Assembly: GCF_032813545.1 (NCBI RefSeq)
Contig: NZ_CP136520.1
Location: 4,706,001 to 4,770,000 of the forward strand
DNA length: 64,000 nucleotides
Source: Nodosilinea sp. E11
GTDB lineage: Bacteria; Cyanobacteriota; Cyanobacteriia; Phormidesmidales; Phormidesmidaceae
Reading direction: 5' to 3'
Below, piece by piece: positions 27,495-36,813 of the stretch; the first letter of the stretch is position 1; the number at the start of each line of letters is the position of its first letter. The translations under genes were made by a program, and so were the position numbers. The notes beneath the pieces are model-generated. The model saw only the letters and a list, made by a program, of their open reading frames with translations. It had not been told where the DNA came from and made no database searches.

Positions 27495-29528
27495 CTACTC
27501 TGTAATTCGCCCGGTGAGTGGTGAACTGGCGCTCGCAAACCCCTGGATGGGAATTCGACCCGCCCGGTAGGCCAGGCGGCCAGCCAAGGTGGCAAGGCCC
27601 ATGGCATGGCCCATGGCAATGGGGTCGGCAGCTTTGGCGATCGCCGTATTGATCAACAGAGCATCGGCTCCCATTTCCATTGCTTCGGCGGCTTCGCTGG
27701 GGGTGCCAATGCCGGCATCGACCACCACGGGCACGGTGGCATTCTCAATAATGATTTGAATGTTGGCGGCGTTGCGAATGCCTTGCCCCGAACCAATCGG
27801 TGACCCCAGTGGCATGACCGTGGCGCAGCCTGCCTCTTCTAACCGCTTGGCCAACAGCGGATCGGCGTTGATGTAGGGCAGCACCGCAAAGCCTTCTTTG
27901 ACCAATTGCTCCGCTGCCTCTAGGGTGCCGATGGGGTCGGGCAGCAAATATTTGGCGTCGGGAATAACCTCAAGCTTGACGAAGTTGTTGTCTTCTTGAC
28001 CCAACAACTTGGCCATTTCGCGGCCCAAACGGGCTACCCGAATGGCGTCTTCGGCGGTTTGGCAGCCTGCGGTATTGGGCAACATCCAAATTTTTGACCA
28101 GTCGAGGGCTTCAGCCAGCCCTTCGTGACCGGGGGCGTTGGTCTGCACCCGACGCACCGCTACCGTGACAATCTCACAGCCACTGGCGGCAATGCTGCGG
28201 CGCATCACCTCGAAGTCGTCATACTTGCCGGTGCCGGTCATCAGACGGGAGGCAAAGGTGCGCCCCGCAATGGTGAGGGGAGAGTCGGTGAGGGCAGTTG
28301 TTGCCGCTGAGTCGGTGGGAGCAGTCGCAACGGCGGGAACGGTGTCGGTCAAGGGCATGGTCTGAGGGGTAGAAAAAACAGCAGGATTAACGGCAGCAGG
28401 GTTAGTGGAAGAATAGGAGCTAGAGCGGTGGAAGCGCTGCCAGGAAAATGCGTCTAGCTGGGCATCTACGTTGCCCATCACCGCCTGGGCCACAAGCTGG
28501 GCGGTAATGGGGGCCAGCAAGATGCCGTTGCGGTGGTGGCCCGTAGCCAGGGTGAGGTTGGCGGCGGGGCCAGGGCCTAAAATGGGCCACTCGTCGGGGG
28601 TCGCTGGGCGATAGCCCCACCAGGTTTCTTCGAGGGTAAAGTCGGCGAGTTGGGGCAACAGGGCGATCGCATTCGTCAGCAGCTGATTGACTCCCCCAGC
28701 GGTATTGTGGGGGGCAAACCCCACGTCTTGACTGGTCGCCCCCAGCACAATGCGGCCATCTTGACGGGGCACGATGTAGATGTCTTCGCCAAACAACACC
28801 CGTTGCAGGGGCTGAGGCATAGGGTAGCCGGTAGGTACCCGCAGACTGGCCATTTCTCCTTTTTTGGGAAATACCGGCAGCGGCAGAAGCTCGTGGGCCC
28901 AGGCTCCGGTGGCCAAAACCACCTGGTCTGCCGTAAAGTCACCTGCCTGAGCGGTGCAAAGGCGCTCAATGCGGCCCTGGTGCTGGCGCAGGGCGATCGC
29001 CCCAACGCCCTCGTGCAGGGTCACGCCCAGATCGATCACCGCCGATCGCAGCGCTTGCACAAGCAGTCGATTGTCGACCTGACCCTCGTCGGGGTACCAG
29101 TAGGCCCCTTGTACCCAGGGGCCTAAGCCAGGCTGGTAATAGCCTAGGGTCGTAGCATCCAGCCAGACTCCGGCGGACTGGGCTGACGCCGTGAGGTTGG
29201 GCGCAGGGTTTTCTGGAGTAGCACGGCGGGGGGCCAAAATGCCGCAGGGCCAATAGCCCACTGATTGGCCTGTGAGCGCTTCTAGCTTGCTCACCCAGGT
29301 GGGGTATTGGCCCAGGCTGGTCAGCGCTAGGTCGCGCATGGGGCCAGAAGGCAGCGCTTCGGCCTGGGGGGCCAGCATACCGGCGGCAGCATGGCTAGCG
29401 GCCTGCTGAAAGTCACGGCTGAGCAGGGTCACGGTAGCCCCTTGCTGGCGCAGCTCTAGCGCGATCGCCAACCCAATAACGCCGCTGCCCACCACCAGGA
29501 CGTCGCTTGCCTGATTTGCCATGCCCAT
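27495..29528 (-). CDS. thiO/thiG: Fused glycine oxidase ThiO and thiazole synthase ThiG
   Basis: Bifunctional enzyme of thiamine synthesis, 677 residues. The first half is an FAD oxidase (dinucleotide motif [19 protein letters not shown] at the start, [15 protein letters not shown] near 310) that makes dehydroglycine. A Ser/Thr/Ala-rich linker (about 370-415) leads to ThiG, with [16 protein letters not shown] and [20 protein letters not shown]. The fusion is usual in cyanobacteria. ATG 29528 or 29522 could be the start. Confidence 0.93.
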   Translation of the reverse strand: MGMANQASDVLVVGSGVIGLAIALELRQQGATVTLLSRDFQQAASHAAAGMLAPQAEALPSGPMRDLALTSLGQYPTWVSKLEALTGQSVGYWPCGILAPRRATPENPAPNLTASAQSAGVWLDATTLGYYQPGLGPWVQGAYWYPDEGQVDNRLLVQALRSAVIDLGVTLHEGVGAIALRQHQGRIERLCTAQAGDFTADQVVLATGAWAHELLPLPVFPKKGEMASLRVPTGYPMPQPLQRVLFGEDIYIVPRQDGRIVLGATSQDVGFAPHNTAGGVNQLLTNAIALLPQLADFTLEETWWGYRPATPDEWPILGPGPAANLTLATGHHRNGILLAPITAQLVAQAVMGNVDAQLDAFSWQRFHRSSSYSSTNPAAVNPAVFSTPQTMPLTDTVPAVATAPTDSAATTALTDSPLTIAGRTFASRLMTGTGKYDDFEVMRRSIAASGCEIVTVAVRRVQTNAPGHEGLAEALDWSKIWMLPNTAGCQTAEDAIRVARLGREMAKLLGQEDNNFVKLEVIPDAKYLLPDPIGTLEAAEQLVKEGFAVLPYINADPLLAKRLEEAGCATVMPLGSPIGSGQGIRNAANIQIIIENATVPVVVDAGIGTPSEAAEAMEMGADALLINTAIAKAADPIAMGHAMGLATLAGRLAYRAGRIPIQGFASASSPLTGRITE

Positions 29529-29594
29529 GGATTACAAATGCGCTCAAGTGCTCTCTTTTAGTTTAGGCTACCTGAGGCCCCAGGGGCTGAGCCC

Positions 29595-29642
29595 TACCCT
29601 AGAGCCGGACTACCCTAGAGCCGGATTACCACAGAGCCGGAA
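29595..29642. repeat. Three tandem 16-bp units overlapping a gene's stop codon
   Basis: Units at 29595-29610, 29611-29626 and 29627-29642, differing at two or three bases. The rightmost carries the last codons of the neighbouring gene. Probably slippage duplication. Confidence 0.8.
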
Positions 29643-30117
29643 TAGAGTCTAAGTCAGGGTCTGTGACTGGACGCTGATCAACGCCAGGCTGCACCAGACC
29701 GGGCTGAATGGGGGCAAGATCGCCTGTGTTGGCGGGAAACGTAGTGGCTGCGCCCGTACGCGGAATGACGTTGCCCTGGGTGCCCTGGGTGCCCTGGGTG
29801 CCTTGGGTGCCCTGAGTACCCTGGGTACCGGGAGAAATATCGGCCCGTCCACCGGGGGGCATGCCCTCAGGCCCTTGATCCACAAAGTCAGAGGTTTGAC
29901 CAACGCTGCCGTTGGTGCCTACCTCGCTCTGGCGGCGGACTAGCTGCCCGGCCTGCTCAACAGGCACACTGCCCAGGTCACTGACGTCACCGGTAGCGTT
30001 GCGCTGCCCGTTGGCCTGCTCAGGCGATTGGGTGCGATCGCCAAAAATTCGATTGAAGTTGCCCGTCACCATCATCACCATAGCCGCCAAAATACCGCCG
30101 ATTACAAAGCGATTCAT
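29626..30117 (-). CDS. Membrane-anchored protein with TQG repeats, unknown function
   Basis: 163 residues. The N-terminus MNRFVIGGILAAMVMMVTGN is a signal anchor; the rest is polar and low in complexity. Six perfect TQG tripeptides occupy residues 98-115, encoded by 9-bp repeats at 29773-29826. No domain is recognised. It is in line with the next upstream gene, which is also exported, and a common envelope role is possible. Confidence 0.65.
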   Translation of the reverse strand: MNRFVIGGILAAMVMMVTGNFNRIFGDRTQSPEQANGQRNATGDVSDLGSVPVEQAGQLVRRQSEVGTNGSVGQTSDFVDQGPEGMPPGGRADISPGTQGTQGTQGTQGTQGTQGNVIPRTGAATTFPANTGDLAPIQPGLVQPGVDQRPVTDPDLDSIPALW

Positions 30118-30237
30118 CGCTTTACTCCCCCATACGTTGGTTTTATCATCGCTTAGTTCTTCCGCTTTGGCGCAGGGGGCCGGGGCCTTTGCGCGTTGTT
30201 CTCCCCTGAGGAAGGTTTTACTGACGTTCTCCTTGGC

Positions 30238-30810
30238 CTAGGCGGGCTGGATGATCGCAACTTGAATCTCTAGATCGTTATAGTCATCCAAGGTTTCTTG
30301 ATCTTCAAAGCCAATGGCGTAGAGATTCCCGTTGGCAAAGCGGGTGCGTTTTACCCTAACCCCAAAGGCATCACGCCAGGGGCTGTTGGCGGTGAGGCGG
30401 TTGTCGCCGTCAAAGTAGTAGGTGAATACGTCAGCTTCCCGAGGCAGAACAAACCAGCGGGTGGGGGAGTTAGTGGTGAGTTCTTGGCGCAGTTCAGTCT
30501 CGGGGGGTAGCTGGTTGATGGGGCGAGGGCCAGCATTTTCTTGATATACCCGCAGGCGCTGACGAAAGAGGGCGTCGCCGCCAGAAATGCGGTACCACAC
30601 CTGGTGGGGCACGGTGGTGTTAGTGGTGTAGACCGAGTAGGCCGTGGCGTTGGGCATGGTGACGACCTCATACTCTTGCAGCGGGCTGCCGAGGGGCGGG
30701 CTACCCCCTGTGCTCTGCTGGGCTAGCGTTTGCCGCCCCAGAGGCAAGGCCAAGAGCACTATTGCTCCTAGGGCCACCAAAAAACCATAGACTATGCCGC
30801 GCCGTTTCAT
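30238..30810 (-). CDS. Exported protein of unknown function
   Basis: 190 residues with a Sec signal peptide (MKRRGIVYGFLVALGAIVLLALPLG, cleavage likely after TLA). The mature part (VWYRISGGDALFRQRLRVYQ, YYFDGDNRLTANSPWRDAFG) looks like a single beta-rich domain. No family is recognised. Placed 120 bases before the TQG-repeat gene in the same direction. Confidence 0.75.
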   Translation of the reverse strand: MKRRGIVYGFLVALGAIVLLALPLGRQTLAQQSTGGSPPLGSPLQEYEVVTMPNATAYSVYTTNTTVPHQVWYRISGGDALFRQRLRVYQENAGPRPINQLPPETELRQELTTNSPTRWFVLPREADVFTYYFDGDNRLTANSPWRDAFGVRVKRTRFANGNLYAIGFEDQETLDDYNDLEIQVAIIQPA

Positions 30811-30960
30811 GCTCTAAGCCCTTGGGAAGGTTGTGACCAAAGAATAGCGCAGATTTGACGGATAAGAACGCTAGGCAGGCTTTCTAGCGATTCTACGGCT
30901 CCTTAAGAGATGTTTAAGCGAGAACATACCAGCTTTAATCCGGGTGACTATAGCTCGCCG

Positions 30961-30984
30961 TAGGGTGGGCAATGCTCACCATTG
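30961..30984. repeat. Dispersed palindromic repeat, copy 1
   Basis: TAGGGTGGGCAATGCTCACC followed by ATTG. It matches a second copy at 36696-36719 except for one base. Confidence 0.7.
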
Positions 30985-31015
30985 AGGAAATTATTTCCCA
31001 GAAGTCGCCTTAGAC

Positions 31016-31612
31016 CTACTTTCCCCCCAAAAATAGGCCGCTCTCGGAGCAGACCCCCGCCAGGGGCTTATCCCACACGTCTCTGGGTAGGCTGGGCAGG
31101 CGAGCGTACTCAAACACAATGCCTACAGTGGGAATGCTGAGCCAAGGGGGCTGGCTGAGCAGGCGATCGTAGTAGCCGCCGCCGTAGCCCAGGCGGTAGC
31201 CGCGCACATCGCAGGCCACGGCAGGCACTAAGATCAAGTCGACCAAGGAGAGATCGATCTGGGGCGATCTGGGGTGGGGTTCGATAATGCCGTAGGCGCC
31301 TTTGCGTAGGGGCCAGCGGCTGGTGGCCGACCAGTAATGCCACTCGAGCCGGTGTTTGTCGAGGCAGCGGGGCAGCCCCCAGTGGGGATGATGGGCAGTC
31401 AGGGGGCTGAGGTCGGGTTCTTGGCGAAAGCTGGTGTAAGCCAAGATCACTCGGCATTGACGAAAGTAATTCCAGTTGAGCAGGTGAGCGCAGATGCGAT
31501 CGCTCTTTTGTCGCCACAACTGGGTCGGAATGCTCTGGCGGGCGCTGATCAGACGACGGCGCAGATCGGATTTAGCCTGATGGTTGAGGTCTGAGGGAGA
31601 GGGTTGAATCAC
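31016..31612 (-). CDS. fau: 5-formyltetrahydrofolate cyclo-ligase
   Basis: 198-residue enzyme that converts 5-formyl-THF to 5,10-methenyl-THF using ATP. The C-terminal LGYGGGYYDRLL loop and VDLILVPAVACD are family signatures. N-terminal KSDLRRRLISARQSI fits the start. Sits in line before the pentapeptide-repeat gene. Confidence 0.92.
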   Translation of the reverse strand: MIQPSPSDLNHQAKSDLRRRLISARQSIPTQLWRQKSDRICAHLLNWNYFRQCRVILAYTSFRQEPDLSPLTAHHPHWGLPRCLDKHRLEWHYWSATSRWPLRKGAYGIIEPHPRSPQIDLSLVDLILVPAVACDVRGYRLGYGGGYYDRLLSQPPWLSIPTVGIVFEYARLPSLPRDVWDKPLAGVCSESGLFLGGK

Positions 31613-31651
31613 GGGGGGTAGAAAACGGGCAAAGGATAGCCAACAGCGACG

Positions 31652-33850
31652 CTAGAAATAAATCAACAGATTTAAACCTGGAATAGTACGCGAGAGCGTC
31701 CACAGGAGCAGCGCTGTGTAGAGCAGACCCAGGCCCCATTGATACCACACGAGAGCTGTAATCAGCCCTGGCACATGCTGGTCTCGTAATCGAATGTCAT
31801 TAAAGCCAAACTTTAGCCAGTTGTTGAGGCTAAAGTCGAGGTAGTTGAGCCAGTTCCAGCGGCGATCGAGCAGTAGGGCTGTATAGCGATCGCGAAAAAA
31901 CGGAAACTTGGGAATCACGGGCAGGCGAGCAATCAATAGCCTAAGCTGACGCAGGCTGCCGTCTTCTACAAAATAGCTCTCCTCCATCAAATCGTGGTAG
32001 CGCCCCTGCTTAACGACTAGCCCAATCAGCAGCGCCGGTATGGGCACCAGCAGCACAAACAAAAAGCTGAGCGTGAGCCACGGGTAGTCGGCGGCCCGCA
32101 GCAGGCTATTGAACCCTAACCCCAGCAGCAGGCTACACCCGCTCACTAGCCACAGCCCTTCTGTGAGCGGCGGCAAAATTGGGGTAGGCCCGCGCCGTCG
32201 TCGGTAGCGATCGACAAACCAAAACATCAGGGCAAAGATGGGAATAGCTATCAGCCCCAGGCCAAAGGTAAGCCCAAAGCTGGTGCCGTAGCGACTCAGC
32301 ACCACTAAGCCGCCCAGCCACAGCCAGCGCAGGGCCAGGGTAAAGCGCTGGGTAATGGGGAAAGAGTCGCGGGCAAAAATGCGATCGCGCACTTTCAAAT
32401 ACGCCGCTAGGTCAACCTCAGGCACACTCAGCACGCCCTCGGTGCCAATAAATGTTTGGTTTTGCCGCTGGTCAACCACGGCCTGGGCCTGGACTTCACT
32501 AAAACCTACCCGCACCAGCGCCATTACCGAAGCCGTGTTGATGTTGGTGCCGAGCAGCCGCTGCTGCCAAGCCTTTAGCCGCAGTCGTTCGGCGGTGTAG
32601 GCAATATAGTTGGCATCGCTGATCTGCTCTAAATTGCGAAAGTTGCGCTCCAGGTTGCGCAGCAGGGTTTCGTTGCCCGCTAGCTGAGGCACCGAAAACA
32701 CTCGGCCAAGTTTGCCAGGGGTGCCCAAAATCTGAGTTTGCTCCAGGCTAAACTCCAGACCCGCCACATTTAAATAGACCGAAGGCGGAAACAGAGCATC
32801 CCCCAGATCGACTTCGCTACCGACCATAGCGTTGCGCAAATTCACCGGTTCGCCAAAGCGAGTCTGGCGGAGCACCAGCGGCGCGTCAAAGCGGGCTTCA
32901 GTAAAAAATAGGGCCTTGGCAAAGTAGCTACGGACAAAAAAAGCACTGCCCTGCCACAGGGTGCGTGCAAAGTCGGCCACGCCCCGCCACTGCACCCGGC
33001 TAAAGTTGAGGTCGCCAGCCAGCACCGCTCGGCTGAAGTTGGCGTCGGCCTTAAACTCGGCCCCCTGAAAGTTAGCTCCACGGCGAAACTGGCTTTGATC
33101 GAACCGAGTGGCCTCAAAAAACAGGCTGCCCTTAGCCTGCACCGCCTGGCGAAAATCAGCGGCAGAAAAACTCACCGCCCGATTAAACCGCGCCCCCGCC
33201 ACCGATAGCCCCTGCTCAAACACAGCCCCTGAAGCCAGCACTCGCCCTAAGAAAAAGGTATCGCCCCCCAGCACCTGGCCACTAAAGCGAGTCTGCACCG
33301 CCACCAGCGGCGCTTTAAATAAATAAATTTGCTGGCTACCACTCTGGCCCTGAATCAGCAGCGACTGGGACAGCCGATTGAGCTGAAGTAACCGCTGGCG
33401 ATCGCGCCTGAGCTGAACCTGCCCCGCCTCACTTAGCAGCGGCGAAAGATTGTCGCCGTAGAGGGGTTCTCGCTGGCCCAGGCGCTGCAGATCTAAATCG
33501 CCCTGCACAATGGCATAGCTGAGGTCTAGGGTGGGGGCCGTGGCGGGTTTTTGCAGCCCGCTACTGAGCAGTCGGTAAAACCCGTCGGTGAGAGGGCTAT
33601 CGGCGCGCAGATCAATGGTGTAATTGCGCAGATCGACCGTCGGCCTTCCCTCCCGCTGCACCAGGTTGGCTAACTGCTGTCGCAGAATCTCGACCGTGAG
33701 AGGCGGGTGGCTCTCAGTCGCCCAGGCTGCCGCCGGGTGGGCCAACGCTATCCCCCCGATCAGCAGAATACTACCTAACCAGACTATCCATCGCCCCAGG
33801 GGGCGACCAAGGTGACTCACCGCAACCCTACAGCGCGGCCTGCTGACCAA
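31652..33850 (-). CDS. Pentapeptide-repeat membrane protein with helix-hairpin-helix part
   Basis: 732 residues. There is an N-terminal signal peptide (to about AAAWA), then a domain of unknown type, then pentapeptide repeats at about 205-355 (ARFNRAV, ADFRQAV, ANFQGAE, ANFSRAV). A helix-hairpin-helix-like stretch (NINTASVMALVRVGFSEVQA) lies near 430-450, and the C-terminal 230 residues contain several membrane helices. The start is uncertain: ATG 33850 overlaps the preceding M23 gene by 23 bases, while GTG 33820 would not. Function unknown; possibly scaffold or channel. Confidence 0.8.
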   Translation of the reverse strand: MVSRPRCRVAVSHLGRPLGRWIVWLGSILLIGGIALAHPAAAWATESHPPLTVEILRQQLANLVQREGRPTVDLRNYTIDLRADSPLTDGFYRLLSSGLQKPATAPTLDLSYAIVQGDLDLQRLGQREPLYGDNLSPLLSEAGQVQLRRDRQRLLQLNRLSQSLLIQGQSGSQQIYLFKAPLVAVQTRFSGQVLGGDTFFLGRVLASGAVFEQGLSVAGARFNRAVSFSAADFRQAVQAKGSLFFEATRFDQSQFRRGANFQGAEFKADANFSRAVLAGDLNFSRVQWRGVADFARTLWQGSAFFVRSYFAKALFFTEARFDAPLVLRQTRFGEPVNLRNAMVGSEVDLGDALFPPSVYLNVAGLEFSLEQTQILGTPGKLGRVFSVPQLAGNETLLRNLERNFRNLEQISDANYIAYTAERLRLKAWQQRLLGTNINTASVMALVRVGFSEVQAQAVVDQRQNQTFIGTEGVLSVPEVDLAAYLKVRDRIFARDSFPITQRFTLALRWLWLGGLVVLSRYGTSFGLTFGLGLIAIPIFALMFWFVDRYRRRRGPTPILPPLTEGLWLVSGCSLLLGLGFNSLLRAADYPWLTLSFLFVLLVPIPALLIGLVVKQGRYHDLMEESYFVEDGSLRQLRLLIARLPVIPKFPFFRDRYTALLLDRRWNWLNYLDFSLNNWLKFGFNDIRLRDQHVPGLITALVWYQWGLGLLYTALLLWTLSRTIPGLNLLIYF

Positions 33851-34511
33851 CGTACATGGCCCGTAACACTAGGGCCGGATCCACCCAGTTGTCTTGATAC
33901 TTAAGGCCCCAGTGCAGGTGGGGGCCAGTGGTGCGGCCCGTCATGCCGACGCGGCCAATCCGGGCACCCGCTGGCACGACCTGACCGGCCCGGAGCTGAA
34001 TGCCACCCGTGCGATCGACCATAGTTTTGTTTGGGCCACTGCCTTCAACATGGCCATGCATGTGGCAATAAATATGAGTCCATTCGCCCGATTTAATTGC
34101 CACAGAGGTGCCACAGGCCCCGGCCCCTTCAACCCAAAGCACTTCCCCAGCCCACCAGTTGCGAATGTAGCTGCCGTTGGGGGCTGCCAAATCTAGACCG
34201 TAGTGAAACCGAGAATTACCGCTATAGGGGTCGCTGCGATAGCCAAAGGGGGAGGTATAGGTCTGAAAATTTTCGACGGGGAAGGACGCTCTAGTCCACA
34301 GGGCAGCGGTGAGGTCTTGGGCTGCAGCCGGGGGCACCGACCGGGGCAGAGAGATAGTCAATGCGGCAGCTATAGCCAGCCCTAGCAGAGCGATGGGACG
34401 AAGCAATGGTTTAGAACGGCTAGCTAAAACCTGGGTAAACGCTCTGATTGAACTGGGTCTAAACTGGAGGGGAGAAGCCAGTCGAAGCACGGTGTGGGGT
34501 CGCCAAGTCAT
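33828..34511 (-). CDS. M23-family (LytM-type) metallopeptidase
   Basis: 227 residues, exported. A signal anchor lies near residues 35-60. The M23 catalytic site is represented by HYGLDLAAPNGS and the final GPHLHWGLKY motif, which supply the zinc ligands together with an aspartate. Such enzymes cut peptidoglycan cross-bridges. It is placed directly upstream of, and overlapping, the pentapeptide-repeat gene, and downstream of lepB, so it belongs to an envelope cluster. Confidence 0.88.
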   Translation of the reverse strand: MTWRPHTVLRLASPLQFRPSSIRAFTQVLASRSKPLLRPIALLGLAIAAALTISLPRSVPPAAAQDLTAALWTRASFPVENFQTYTSPFGYRSDPYSGNSRFHYGLDLAAPNGSYIRNWWAGEVLWVEGAGACGTSVAIKSGEWTHIYCHMHGHVEGSGPNKTMVDRTGGIQLRAGQVVPAGARIGRVGMTGRTTGPHLHWGLKYQDNWVDPALVLRAMYVGQQAAL

Positions 34512-34740
34512 GGTTGCGATCGCGTGATGTGGGAGCAGCTAACATCGCCAATTAGCTTATCCCAGTTTTAAGAAGTGGGATGCTTTTTTTAAGATACTGA
34601 TGCCCTTTGCGGATAGAAACCGCTTGATTACCCCAGAAGTTGGTGGAGCAAAGACCACAATGCCTTCGGCTTGGCTGCTGCACCAATACCCCTACAGATT
34701 CACCTTTGCGGCACTGGGGGTTGGCGATGGGGTCTGGGTA

Positions 34741-35811
34741 TTAGGTTAGGGGCTGCACCCGTTGGGGTGGCCAATAGATTTTGTAGGCATTGCCTACTAG
34801 ATGGGGCCGAGGCAAAAACCCCCATACGTGGGAGTCGCGGCTCTGGTTGCGGTTGTCGCCCAGCACAAACAAATGCCCCTCAGGTACCATTGCAGGCCCC
34901 CACTCATAGCGAATGGGCTCAGCCAGGAAGGGTTCGACCAGGGGGCTGCCGTCAATCCACACCTGCCCCAGCCGAATGTCGACCTGCTGGCCCGGCAGGG
35001 CGACGACGCGCTTAACCATCAGGTTATAGAGCTCTCCGGCTTGGCTGGGGGGAGTGCGCTCGGGGTTAGAGAAGACGACAATATCGCCAATCGCCGGGGT
35101 GTAGTCGGCGGGCTGAGGGCGCACAAAGATGCGATCGCGGACTTCCAGTGTGGGCAGCATCGATTCGCTAGGCACAATGCACTGCACTACCATCTGTGGC
35201 ACCACGAAGGGGATAGAGCTAATCGCCAAGCGTGTCACCACAATGGCGACTAGCAGTAAGCCCAGCCAGCCCCACTGCCGTTGGCGCACCGGAGCCGCCC
35301 GGTAGACTAGCCCGCAACCTACGGCCCAAATCACTGTGGTCAGCGGTAGCAGCGCTGGGTTGAAATTGGCTAGATAGGCCGTCAAGATCCCCAAAATGAG
35401 CAAGGTAGCCCCGATCGCAGCCTTCTGCAAAAACAGATGTCCCAGCCCTGGCAACACCTGGGAGAGAAACACCGGATACCAGGGATCTTTAGATTGGTAG
35501 CGCAGGGGGCTGAACTGATCGAGGGTAATGCCCCGCTTAGCCGCGTGGTGGCTATCCCACAGGTTGAATAGGTATAGACCCAGCAGCGGCACCAGGCTAA
35601 GCAGTCCGCGCAGAGTGTTGCCCCCCGGAGCAAAAATTGACCAGAGAACAAAACCAATCAGACCCAGGTGCAAGGCGAAAAGTACCAGACCACGGGCGAT
35701 CGCGCCATCATACATCTGCCCCACGCCGGGCAGCGCCGCCGACAAATTGACCGCTAGCCAGGGGCTTTTGGGCGGCCTTCGGCCCACCAGTACCGTTGGG
35801 GTCGCCTTCAT
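34741..35811 (-). CDS. lepB: Signal peptidase I with extra N-terminal membrane domain
   Basis: 356 residues, much longer than the usual 190-220. The C-terminal half is a normal S26A signal peptidase: catalytic Ser217 in PSESMLPTL, Lys267 in MVKRVVALPG, and the GDNRNQSRDSHVWGF block. The first 205 residues contain about five membrane helices with two LPG(V/L)G repeats (residues 27-31 and 120-124). It removes signal peptides at the outer face of the membrane; what the added domain does is unknown. Confidence 0.9.
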   Translation of the reverse strand: MKATPTVLVGRRPPKSPWLAVNLSAALPGVGQMYDGAIARGLVLFALHLGLIGFVLWSIFAPGGNTLRGLLSLVPLLGLYLFNLWDSHHAAKRGITLDQFSPLRYQSKDPWYPVFLSQVLPGLGHLFLQKAAIGATLLILGILTAYLANFNPALLPLTTVIWAVGCGLVYRAAPVRQRQWGWLGLLLVAIVVTRLAISSIPFVVPQMVVQCIVPSESMLPTLEVRDRIFVRPQPADYTPAIGDIVVFSNPERTPPSQAGELYNLMVKRVVALPGQQVDIRLGQVWIDGSPLVEPFLAEPIRYEWGPAMVPEGHLFVLGDNRNQSRDSHVWGFLPRPHLVGNAYKIYWPPQRVQPLT

Positions 35812-35820
35812 AGCTCAGGG

Positions 35821-36612
35821 TTAGCCATAGCGCTGCACAGCATAGTCGTGGGCAGCAAATTCTTCCGTATCGGCCAGGGCGGGCAGAGTGAGGGTGGCAT
35901 CGGCATACCGACGGCGCAGGGCCAGGCCAATTAAATAGTCGGCAAAGTGGGGGTTCTTAGGCAGCAGCGACCCGTGCATGTAGCTGCCAAACACATTTTT
36001 ATAGCGCGCCCCCTCGTGCTCGGCGGTAGCGTTGTTGCCAAACCCAGCGATGGTTTGGGCCAAGGGCTCGACGCCGTCGCCCAAATAGGTTTGGCCCGAA
36101 TGGTTCTCAAACCCCACCAGGGTGCGAGGAATGGCGCGGGGAGAGGCGTAGAGGGTCTGCATATCGGCGTAGGTGGCGGCAGCAATTTCCCCAATCAGGT
36201 TGCCGATGCACCGCTGTTTGACCTCGGTGCCCGGTGCGCGGGTGCTGACGTTGATAATGCCCAAACCGCGCGTCTCTTCACCATTGCCCATCAGAAAGGT
36301 ATGGCCCATCAACTGGTAGCCGCCGCACACCCCCAAAAAAGGCACCCCTGCCTCAGTATCGGCACGAATGGCGTCGTATTTGAGCTGGTGAAAGTCTTCG
36401 ACGACGGCCACCTGGTCCGTGTCTTGGCCACCCCCCATAAAGTAGAGGTCGGTCTGGCCTGCCTGGGCGGTTTCACCCATAGACAGCGATTTTACCGTGC
36501 AGTCAATGCCCATCCACTGGCAGCGGCGGCGCAGCACAATCAGATTGCCGGTGTCGCCGTAGAGATTGAGGTAGTCGGGGTAGAGGTGAGTGATGGTGAG
36601 GGCGTAGGGCAT
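35821..36612 (-). CDS. gatD: Lipid II isoglutaminyl synthase, glutaminase subunit GatD
   Basis: 263 residues of class I glutamine amidotransferase type. Nucleophile Cys96 in GVCGGYQL and His213 in SYMHGSLLP form the active site. With MurT it transfers ammonia to the D-glutamate of peptidoglycan stem peptide. Ten bases separate it from lepB, and MurT is the next gene upstream. The frame is open to 36681, but ATG 36612 precedes the family N-terminus (YALTITHLYPDYLNLYGD). Confidence 0.9.
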   Translation of the reverse strand: MPYALTITHLYPDYLNLYGDTGNLIVLRRRCQWMGIDCTVKSLSMGETAQAGQTDLYFMGGGQDTDQVAVVEDFHQLKYDAIRADTEAGVPFLGVCGGYQLMGHTFLMGNGEETRGLGIINVSTRAPGTEVKQRCIGNLIGEIAAATYADMQTLYASPRAIPRTLVGFENHSGQTYLGDGVEPLAQTIAGFGNNATAEHEGARYKNVFGSYMHGSLLPKNPHFADYLIGLALRRRYADATLTLPALADTEEFAAHDYAVQRYG

Positions 36613-36658
36613 GGGGTAGATGGGTGGATGGGTGGATGGGTAAGAGGTAGGTAGGTAG

Positions 36659-36682
36659 GGTGCATTCCCGAAACAATGCACC
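36659..36682. repeat. Small palindrome in the gatD-murT gap
   Basis: GGTGCATT/AATGCACC with an 8-base loop; it lies beside GTAGATGGGTGG-type simple repeats (36615-36660). Confidence 0.6.
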
Positions 36683-36695
36683 TAGGGTAGTCCTG

Positions 36696-36719
36696 TAGGG
36701 TGGGCAATGCCCACCATTG
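36696..36719. repeat. Dispersed palindromic repeat, copy 2
   Basis: TAGGGTGGGCAATGCCCACC followed by ATTG, containing perfect palindrome GGTGGGC/GCCCACC. Copy 1 is at 30961. Confidence 0.8.
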
Positions 36720-36813
36720 TCTACGGCTTCTGCAGGGTGAACCCTAGACAATATCGAGGCAATGCCCACCATTGTCTACGGCTTCTGTAGAGTGAACCCT
36801 AGACAATATCGAG
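36704..36813. repeat. Tandem 55-bp duplication including the murT stop codon
   Basis: Copies at 36704-36758 and 36759-36813, identical except for two bases. The second contains the last codons and stop of murT (36799-36813). Confidence 0.92.

Noticed and set aside
34559-34590. ATCCCA/TGGGAT hairpin followed by T7 near the M23 gene start
   Set aside because: Would terminate plus-strand transcription, but no plus-strand gene lies upstream; function unclear.
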